Positions 56,286 to 64,000 of a stretch of 64,000 nucleotides of DNA are shown here, piece by piece. Within the stretch, counting starts at the first letter, position 1. Every line of letters starts with the position of its first letter. The notes under the pieces are model-generated. The model saw nothing but the letters and a program-made list of their open reading frames with translations, searched no databases and had not been told where the DNA came from. The position numbers and the translations under genes are program-made. The DNA lies in NCBI GenBank assembly GCA_011319805.1, contig SJRY01000171.1:186001-250000 (forward strand), given 5' to 3'. The DNA is from Macrocybe gigantea (taxonomy: Eukaryota > Basidiomycota > Agaricomycetes > Agaricales > Callistosporiaceae).

Positions 56286-59200
56286 TTGATCTCTTCTTTT
56301 TATATTTTCTCTCAGAATGTAAATAGAAAATATGTACATATGGACATGCTCCTCTCCACTCTCGGAGAGAATTATGATATTTTGTTTTTCCAAGAACCCA
56401 CTTGGAATCTCATAAGACATGCCCCATCTGCTCACAATGTTGAGGGCGAGGCAGTAATTGGAGGTCCTACCCACCCGGATTGGACCTGCATTATTCGCCG
56501 GTCATCTCTCGATGATCCCCCTCGAGTAATGGCCTACGTACATAACAGGCTCCATCGCCTGCGTCCGTCCCTTTGTCGTGACTTAGTGGACAGTCGCGAT
56601 CTTATGATTATCAGCTTCGCCACTCCTGGCGAGCCCCTCTTCCTCGTGTGGATGCTAGTGCTATTCGTCTCCTGCATGATTGTGCTGAGCGTCCCGATTT
56701 CCCCAACCTGGTTTATCTCAGAGGAGATTTCAATTGTCATTATGAACTATGGGATAAGATTCATAATTTACAGCATTCTTGAGGCGAAATGCTGTGTAAT
56801 GCAGCTCTCGACCTTGGTTTAGAATGGTCGGAACCCAGTAACCCTGGGCCAACATTCATTTCACATAACCCCGAGCTTCGGCCATCAGTTATTGACTTGA
56901 TGCTCATCCCTATTGATAGTGTGGATTGTCATCCCTGCATTGTAGATGCACTCAAGCTGACATCAGATCATGCTCCATTGTCACTGGTATTGGACGTCTC
57001 TCTGCTAGACCTATCCATCTGGCGTTGTATGCTGAGTAAGGGCAGCATTCTGGAGTTTATCTCCGACATTGCTGGTGATCTTCTCAGTATGGACATTGTC
57101 CCCATCGAGAATAATAATGACCTCGAAAGTGTGTTGTCGACACTTTCAAAGGCCATTGACCAGGCTTGGAATCTCTATTCCAGGGAATGCAAGCTCTTGA
57201 AATGGAGCAAGGGCTGGTGGAACCAGCATTGTTCTGAGACTCTTGATACTTTCAGGCAGACCAGGTCTAAAAGGGATCATCACATCTGGTGTCGAGCTGT
57301 CAAAGATGCCAAATGTGCCTTCTTTGATCAATAGATCAAGGAGGTGGCTGAAAAGTCTTGTCGTCCATGGGACTTAGCTGCTTGGACGAAACAGAGACCT
57401 TTACCAGATTATGAGGCTATCTCTTTTCAGGAACAGCCTTGCAACTCTATCGAAGCACTCTGGAATGCACTTGATAAGTCTTATAATGCTGCGTCTGATC
57501 GCGCAGTTAATTTGGATCGCTTCAATGATCTTGAATCACATCCGACATGGAACTGGGCCCTGTTCTCTGCTACAGAACTCCAAGAATCCTTGGAACCCTG
57601 TAGCAACACCTTGGCACCAGGACCAGATCATCTATCCTGGAACCATGTTAAACGGCTGGTGAAATTCCCTCACATAGCTGTGCTTGTCTTAAATATTGCG
57701 AATGCATGTCTAGATCTGGGTCATTGGCCCTTTTACTTTAAGCAGAGCTTGTTGGTAATCATTCCGAAACCCGGCAAACCTGCATATGACACCCCGAAAG
57801 CCTTTCATCTGATCGTGCTTTTGAATATGCTTGGCAAGCTTGTCAAGAAAATGCTGGTGCAACATATGCAATATGAAGCAACTAAATTTGCTGTTTTCGA
57901 CCCGAAACAGTTCGGCGGCATCTGGCAGAACTCAACTGAGGACGCGGGTGTCTTTCTTACCCACATCATCTGTTAGGGATGGTCAAAGGAGTTCAAAACA
58001 AGTGTCATTGCTTTTGATGTTGCTCAATATTTTCCTTCACTTAACCATTGGATGTTAGTGAGGATTCTCCAACACAGAGGCTTTGCACAACAAGTGTCAA
58101 AGTTCTTTGAATCATATCTCGTCGGGCGCAAAACTTCTTATGCCTGGCATAGTGCTACAGTGTTCCCACGGTCCTTTATACACCCATGCTCCTTTATATA
58201 GCGGCCTCTAGCTCCCTCATTTCTCCACGGTTTGGAATCCTTAAATGCACAAATTAAAGCCCTATACCAGCTCTATTATTCGCGTATTGCTCATGAGAAT
58301 AATCTCTTTTTTTCTCTCCTGTGGAACAGGTTTATTTTTAAATTTTGTAAATATTTGCAATTTTACATCAATGTCGCACGAATAAGCATCACTGCAGCAT
58401 GATTTTTATGGAAGGATTGAGGGTATTCTACTTGAGGAACATATTGGGACTTATGATTGTCATTTTCTTTCCTTATATCCTACGAAGAATGCCAGAACGG
58501 CTATGTAGCGTGATGTATACAAGTAACACCTGGTCGTCCACCTGCCATACCATGAGAAAATGTACAAGACAGTGTAAAAGTTAATATAGATACTTTTTAA
58601 GTGCTATACTTGACATTCCAATCCTCATCTCAGTCCGCGATGTCACTGGGAAGAGATGGCATGCGCTGCTTTTCTGTATAAAGGACTGTCTTTTGCCATT
58701 TTAGGAACCCTGTCAGAAATTGTCGACCACGAATTTATTTTTCCATATTTCTCCTAGATCATGGCATGGAAAGCTAGGCAAATAGCTTATCTACGAAATG
58801 ATACCACCCTTATGTTCATAGCTTTTGACTATCTCAAGATATTCAGTGCGGAGTAAATGCTGTATAAAGGACCATGGGAACACTGTATGTCCCCAGAGTT
58901 TGATGCCGATATGGGTGTCGGCCAAGGCTCTGCACTCTCCCCAGTACTGTCTGTGCTTTATTTAGTGCCTATGCTGAAGTTATACCAGAAAACTGGTGAT
59001 ATGCCAGTTATCATGTTATTTGTTGATGATGGACTGATCATAGCTCAGTCCAGATCCACAGCGGACAATGTTCCGAAACTGCAGAGAGCTTATGCATGTG
59101 TACATAACCTCTTCACTGACTTTGGTCTTATTGTCAAACACAACAAGACTGAACTACAGCATTTTTCGTGCAATAGTGCAGACCCTCGTCCATCTATTGA

Positions 59201-60441
59201 CTTGGGATTTGCTCCGTTTACGGGCAACACCCTGCTTCGACCCAAGGATGTCTGGCGATACCTTGGGTTCTTCTTGGACGTGTGCCTATCCTTTAAGGAG
59301 CATGTTCGTTTCTATGCTACAAAGGCCCTGACTATGGCCCAAGCCTTTCAAATGTTAGGCAACTCTGTTCGAGGCTTATCCCCTCAACAGAAACACATCC
59401 TCTACCTGTCGTGCATGACCAATCGCAATGTATGGCTGTTTATTATGGAATTTCAATGGCATGCATAATGTCGCACTGTTGAAACAATTACGCCAGATGC
59501 AGCATAAAGCTTGCATTTGGATTAATGGACAGTTTCGCACCACTCCCAAGGGTGCGGCTGAGACAATGGCCTGTGTCGAGCCTATCGGCAGGTTCATCAA
59601 AAGGCTGAAAGTCGGATCCTCTGCCCGCCTCGCCAATTCCAATCTGAGACATGCTCTCAGGTGAATTAGTATGCCCGCCTCAGCTGGGGGTGACCCATCT
59701 AAAGTGAGGAATCTCGCTGCTCTATCGGACAGGCAGCAGTCTGTGCTCAAGTCCCCTCTCAAGGATCTGGTGGATCTGAAACCACCATTCTTTCTAACCA
59801 CGGATTATTTCGCTGATGCAAATAACCCAGGCAGGCGGCTTGTCAATAAATTTGGCAGTCGCTTTGAGATCCATAAGCTGCTTGGCCGAGATGAGGACTC
59901 GGTCAAGGCTTATCGCGCATCGCTAGACCAGACACTTGCTTTGTGTTCGATCCAGCATGATTGCTCTTATGTGAGTAGTGACGGTTCTGTGCCCACGAAA
60001 GCAGAAGTGCCCTTCAAGCAGTCTGTTTCTGCCTCGCGTGTTTATTGTGAGGGTAGACTGGTTTCCGAAATTCATCAGCTGGTTGGTAAAGCAATGGGTG
60101 ATGATGCTGAGCTTATTGGATTGCGAATGGTGATCCAAAAGCCTATCACACAAGATGGAGTTAATTCTGTCATGTGTTTCTTGGACTCGATGAATGCAAT
60201 CAATTGCATCATCGATTGTAATCCTCACTCTGTGCAGTCGCATTCTATTGCACTGTGCAGATCATTGAAAGCTTGGCTCTCAGAAACTGAGCTGTGCTGG
60301 ATTGAACTCTGGCACGTCCCTTCAAAATGGAAGTGGACAATACAAGTCAAGGCTCATGAGTTGGCTCGAAGCCTCGACGTTCCTCTGGGGCTTCATCCCC
60401 TTTATGTTAGAAATGCCCCTCCTGTCCAGACTTGTGCATAG
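56286..60441 (+). pseudogene. LINE ORF2 (EN-RT-RNase H), copy 1
   Basis: AP-type endonuclease (FSQNVNRKYVHMDMLLSTLG, FLQ-like FFQEP, SDHAPLSLVLD); RT with LAPGPDHLSWNHV, FDVAQYFPSLNHWM, DADMGVGQGSALSPVLSVLY and FVDDGLII; RNase H with SSDGSV, DDAELIGLRM and FLDSMNAINCI. Interrupted by a MITE at 58158 and by stops, for example TAG where copy 2 has CGG near 57332. The RNase H domain after RT and the CCHC ORF1 fit fungal Tad/I-type LINEs. Confidence 0.85.
58158..58885. mobile_element. MITE with TA target site in LINE ORF2
   Basis: 728 bp with inverted ends CAGTGTTCCCAYGGTCCTTT (about 25 bp) and a TA duplication on each side. Dropping the element and one TA rejoins the RT frame (SA then MSPEFDADMGVGQG), confirming the borders. 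AT-rich, non-coding. CAGTG ends plus TA indicate Tc1/mariner mobilisation. It is unrelated in sequence to the MITE at 39129. Confidence 0.88.
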
Positions 60442-60453
60442 GACAGGACCCAG

Positions 60454-60614
60454 GCTGTGCGCCTAGCAATGCACACAGCCTATAGCTGTGTGCGCAGCAA
60501 TGCACAGCACAAGCTGTGCGCGCAGTAATGCGCAGTAAATGGCTGTGTCCGCAGCAGTGCACAGCCTACAGCTGTGCCCACAGCAATGCACAGCCTATGG
60601 CTGCGCACACAGCC
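60454..60614. repeat. Tandem ~29-bp GC-rich repeat
   Basis: About five and a half imperfect units beginning GCTGTGYSCRCAGCARTGCA, between the two LINE copies. It probably belongs to the 3' UTR of copy 1. Each unit is partly palindromic (CTGTGCGC/GCGCAG, TGCACAGC), so transcripts could fold into repeated hairpins. Confidence 0.8.
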
Positions 60615-60860
60615 TTCTACACGTATATATAGGTAGCACAGAGCACCTTGAAGTCCCCAGTGTGAGCTTCTCTTTCCACAACCCCCACTTGTAAACAACT
60701 GTAAACAACTCTCACAAATCGCACTCCTCATTCTACGGCGACAACACTTGGGACGATCTTTGATCAGGTTGCAGATCCGGATACCTATATCCTTGAGCAC
60801 TCCCCATTCTTAAAATCGCGAAAATCGGCTGAAAATCCACCGATTTATTAGAGTTTTTCA

Positions 60861-62735
60861 ATGAGCAATGATCCGCTCAACATTGTTGGCGGCGGTGGGC
60901 CTCCACTGCTAAATCCGCACCCTGGGCGGACCCTCTCAGGCCCCTCTCGACCCCCTGCTCCTTCCCCCTCGGGGGACAGGAGCCTTCTCTTCCAAAGCGG
61001 CGACGGTCTAATGGATACCGACGACGCTGGCCCCTCGAATCGGACTGGGTCTACCGAACCCCCCGTTCCTCCATCTCCGTCGATGCTGTCCACGGAGGCA
61101 GCTTATAACGACAATTCTATCGGTATTGCGATCTTTCCCGAAGGGCATCGGTTCCTTCACGGTGAAGCGAAGGCCGCCACCGAATCCCTCGCTGCCCTTA
61201 AGGATTGGATCCTCAAGGTCGGCAAAGCATCTGTCTCCATCCCAGCGGGTTACCAATATGCCATCGCTGAGGGTATTGCGGCCTTGGTCGCTACTGCTGG
61301 CGATGTTAACATGTTCTCCGTCCCTACTCTTCAGGGACCTCAGCATGAACTCGGAGCGCACTTGCAGAGTATTGTGAATGTGCACCTTCCCTCACGCGGG
61401 AAATCAACTCGCTTTGCCGATCCCGCCACTCATCACTCCCCCTCTGGTACAGTGCGACCGGAGGACTCACGTTCGAACCAGGGCGCCCCGCCTCCAAGAC
61501 CGGCTCGGAACCCAAACCGCCCTCCTCCACCCCCTCACGCGCGATCTCGTTCCCGGACTCCTGGACGTGGACCGCCTCCTCCGGTCAATAGGGCTACTCG
61601 CCCATCTTCCGGTAAGCGCTCCTATGCGCAAGCCTTGGCCCAACCGGCCAACACTCCTGCCGAGGCTATTATAGCCTTGGCAAAGACATTCCCACACCTC
61701 CCCACAGAGAAGATTGTCTCCTTGCAAAAGGAAGCAACCGGGGAGCCGTCTGGACCACCTAAGAAGAAGGCGAAGTCCACTTCTCATGGACCGTCCCATC
61801 GTAACATCCGGGTCAGTTACTCTTTTCCAGCTGACAATGACTCTGTTGCCGCCGGAGCTCTCCTTAATGCCCTTAATAGGGCATTGACCACTGGTAAGTC
61901 CTGGATTCGATGCGAATCTATCCAGGATCATTCTGCCTCCTCGTTCTCTTGCTTGATGACGAGGGTGGCTTCTCCGAAGGACCTCAGCATTTTGTGTGAG
62001 GCCGCTCTCCGCTGTGCTCCAGCAGGATCTACTGTCGAGCTCGCAATCCCGACGAGCGTTTCTTATTTGAAACTGCTCGACGTTCCCTATTTCAATGCCG
62101 ATGGTAGTATTATCACTGCCCGGCAGGCTTACGAGATTCTCCGAGACTCTTCCTTCTCGGATCTCATTACTCTCGTTGGGGTACCGCGTGTCATGCGCAA
62201 CTCCAAGAATTCCGATACTGCAACCGTCTGGTTCAACATCGAAGACACGTCAACTGGCCAGAATGTAAAGGCTCTGGACAATTGTACAGTTATGGTCAGG
62301 AATTGGCGTTGCCGATTCAAGGCCGCTCTCTCTTCGCCGGGAGTTCCTCTTTGCGAACGCTGCTGGCGCTGGGGGCACTCTGCATTGAAGTGCAACCAGC
62401 AATCTCTCCGCTGTCCGATCTGTGGGGAATCTCACAGAAAGGAACACCATCGCACCCTGGCGTCTTGCTGCAAGGCTCGACCCAAGGCTAACCCTCCTCG
62501 CGAGGCTACTCCAGCGGGCCAGCCCTGCCCTCATCCTCCTAAGTTCTCAGCTGCAGCCGAGACCACTCCACCGACGACCGGAAGTGTCCCTTCTGGAAAA
62601 ATCGCTTTGATCCAGATTGGATCAAGGAACACTATAAGCTGGTACGTGATCGCAAACGATCAGGTAGCAATCATCCTAATGCCTCCCCGCAGCGTAATGC
62701 GGAGGCCGACACATCATGAGTGTCTCCTCGGGTAG
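60861..62735 (+). CDS. LINE ORF1 (gag-like, CCHC), copy 2
   Basis: 624-codon open frame from MSNDPLNIVGGGGPPLLN: Pro/Ser-rich N-terminus, a conserved core (STEAAYNDNSIGIAIFPEGH, LKDWILKVGKASVSIPAGYQ), a second core (VSYSFPADNDSVAAGALLNA) and zinc knuckles CERCWRWGHSALKC and CPICGESHRKEHH. At about 62544 two bases are missing relative to copy 1, so the last knuckle (CLSCGRDHSTDNRKC in copy 1) is read out of frame and lost. Confidence 0.88.
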   Translation: MSNDPLNIVGGGGPPLLNPHPGRTLSGPSRPPAPSPSGDRSLLFQSGDGLMDTDDAGPSNRTGSTEPPVPPSPSMLSTEAAYNDNSIGIAIFPEGHRFLHGEAKAATESLAALKDWILKVGKASVSIPAGYQYAIAEGIAALVATAGDVNMFSVPTLQGPQHELGAHLQSIVNVHLPSRGKSTRFADPATHHSPSGTVRPEDSRSNQGAPPPRPARNPNRPPPPPHARSRSRTPGRGPPPPVNRATRPSSGKRSYAQALAQPANTPAEAIIALAKTFPHLPTEKIVSLQKEATGEPSGPPKKKAKSTSHGPSHRNIRVSYSFPADNDSVAAGALLNALNRALTTGKSWIRCESIQDHSASSFSCLMTRVASPKDLSILCEAALRCAPAGSTVELAIPTSVSYLKLLDVPYFNADGSIITARQAYEILRDSSFSDLITLVGVPRVMRNSKNSDTATVWFNIEDTSTGQNVKALDNCTVMVRNWRCRFKAALSSPGVPLCERCWRWGHSALKCNQQSLRCPICGESHRKEHHRTLASCCKARPKANPPREATPAGQPCPHPPKFSAAAETTPPTTGSVPSGKIALIQIGSRNTISWYVIANDQVAIILMPPRSVMRRPTHHECLLG

Positions 62736-62774
62736 CACAGCCTCAGCTGTGGTCTCCGGTTCAAGGGACGCTCA

Positions 62775-64000
62775 TTGATCTCTTCTTTTCGTATTTTCTC
62801 TCAGAATGTAAATAGAAAATATGTACATATGGACATGCTCCTCTCTACTCTTGGGGAGGATTATGATATTTTGTTTTTTCAAGAGCCCGCTTGGAATCTC
62901 ATAAGACATGCCCCATCTGCCCACAATGTTGAGGGCGAGGCAGTAATCGGAGGTCCCACCCATCCAGATTGGACCTGCATTGTTCGCCGATCATCGCTCG
63001 AGGACCCTCCTCGAGTCATGGCCTATGTACATAATAGGCTTCGTCGCCTACATCCATCCCTTCGTCGTGACCTAGTTGATAGCCACGATCTTATGATTAT
63101 CAGCTTCGCCACTCCTGGCGAGCCACTCTTTCTCGCTAACGCCTACTCTGATGTAGATGCTAGCACGATTCGTCTTTTGCACGATTGTGCTGAGTGCCCC
63201 GATTTCCCCAACTTAGTTTATCTCGGAGGGGATTTCAATTGTCATTATGAACTCTGGGATAGAGTTCATAATTCGCAGCGGTCTCGAGGGGAGATGCTGT
63301 GTAATGCAGCTCTCAATCTCAGTCTGGAATGGTCGGAACCTAGCAACCCTGGGCCGACATTCATTTCACATAACCCCGAGCTTCGGCCCTCGGTTATTGA
63401 CTTGATGTTCATCCCCATTGATAGTGGGGATTGCCATCCTCGCATGATTGATGCGCTCAAGCTGACATCGGACCATGTCCCATTGTCACTTGTATTGGAT
63501 GTTCCTCTGCTGGACCTATCCGTCCAGTGACGAACGTTAAGTAAGGACAGCATGCTGGAGTTTATATCCGATATTGCCGGTGATCTTCTCGGAATGGACA
63601 TTGTCCCTATCGAGACTAATAACGACCTCGAGAGCGTCTTGTCGACACTATCAAAGGCCATTGATCAAGCTTGGAATCTCCATTCTAAGGAATGCAAGCT
63701 CTCAAAACGGAGCAAGGGTTGGTGGAACCAACACTGCTCTGAGACTCTTGATACTTTCAGACAAACCCGGTCTGAAAGAGATCATCGCATCTGGCGGCGA
63801 GCTGTCAAAGATGCTAAGCACGCCTTCTTTGATCAACGGATCAGGGAGGTTGCAGAAAAGTCTCGTCGTCCATGGGATCTAGCTGCATGGACAAAGCAGA
63901 GACCCCTACCTGAGTATGAAGCTATCTCGTTCCAGGGACAGCCTTGTAATTCTATCGAAGCGCTTTGGAATGCGCTTGATAAGTCTTATAATGCTGCGTC
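62775..64000 (+). CDS. LINE ORF2 endonuclease and start of RT, copy 2 (partial)
   Basis: Endonuclease domain intact: FSQNVNRKYVHMDMLLSTLG, FFQEPAWNLI, GGDFNCHYELWD, SDHVPLSLVLD. A TGA at 63528 interrupts the frame shortly after the endonuclease; the frame reopens (DSMLEFISDIAGDLLGMDIV) and continues to the window end before the RT core. The true start is unclear; no good ATG lies before the first endonuclease residues. Confidence 0.82.

Larger units (their letters stand above)
53938..60665 (+). mobile_element. Tad-like LINE, copy 1 (old, interrupted)
   Basis: Non-LTR retrotransposon with a 195-bp 5' UTR (starting GCTTCTCTTTCC), a gag-like ORF1 and an ORF2 with endonuclease, RT and RNase H. 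It is interrupted by the 227-bp element (54982-55208) and by a MITE (58158-58885), and carries many stops and CpG losses relative to copy 2. It ends in a GC-rich tandem repeat at 60454-60614, immediately followed by copy 2. The exact 3' boundary is uncertain. Confidence 0.88.
60666..64000 (+). mobile_element. Tad-like LINE, copy 2 (young, cut by window end)
   Basis: Same 195-bp 5' UTR and ORF order as copy 1 in the same orientation, directly downstream of it. CpG-rich and largely open, so recently active. It runs beyond the window. Confidence 0.9.

Noticed and set aside
60454..60614. CRISPR-like array
   Set aside because: Units are contiguous imperfect tandem repeats without spacers, in a eukaryotic transposon context.
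60480..60800. Cys/Leu-rich minus-strand frame over the tandem repeats
   Set aside because: It is created by the 29-bp repeat periodicity (nearly a multiple of three) and has no conservation.

Overview
The window is nuclear DNA of a basidiomycete fungus, almost certainly an Agaricomycete. Genes carry many 45-90 bp GT..AG introns and very short exons (8, 12, 19 and 28 nt). The protein set is typical of the group: wax-synthase-like acyltransferase, CaiB-type CoA-transferase, secreted PEBP, M43 peptidase, CE8 pectinesterase, SMC6. Retroelements are of the chromodomain Ty3/gypsy and Tad-like LINE types.

1-7.7 kb is a reshuffled metabolic/secretory block: two paralogous secreted PEBP-like genes (one cut by the window edge), a wax-synthase-like MBOAT gene, a CoA-transferase family III gene, a decayed second copy of that gene carrying a 759-bp element with ~225-bp inverted repeats, and a short duplicated segment.

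7.7-36.9 kb is a gene-dense housekeeping stretch: ETF-beta, a myristoylatable RING-H2 protein, a FIST-domain-like protein divergent from mitochondrial processing peptidase beta, a calcineurin-like phosphoesterase, a secreted protein of unknown function, an Aurora kinase, a pectinesterase, a Qa-SNARE, an M43 metallopeptidase, a single-pass membrane protein, SMC6, and an NAD+/pyrimidine-nucleotide-type mitochondrial carrier. There is no single operon-like theme. Several products act in mitochondria (ETF-beta, MPP-beta, carrier), in chromosome maintenance (Aurora, SMC6) or outside the cell (PEBP, pectinesterase, M43).

36.9-64 kb is a transposon island. It holds a disrupted 2-oxoglutarate-dioxygenase-like gene cut by two solo LTRs and a TA-target MITE, a 1.8-kb poly(A) retroposon with a tRNA-derived head, a full-length chromodomain gypsy element with a retroposon nested in one LTR, a truncated SH3-SAM (Boi/Pob1-like) scaffold gene, and two head-to-tail Tad-like LINEs, one carrying a second MITE. 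The most interesting object is a 227-bp element found twice (37053-37279 and 54982-55208). It has LTR-style TGTTA..TAACA ends, a perfect 5-bp target duplication at each site, a TATA-like box, and an embedded tRNA-like Pol III unit with A box, B box and T-run.

A caution applies to all the gene models. Nearly every conserved gene here, including the normally essential ETF-beta, is broken by a one-base shift, mostly a missing base. Unpolished consensus indels explain this better than mass pseudogenisation. Introns were placed by eye from reading frame and family conservation; no search was run.
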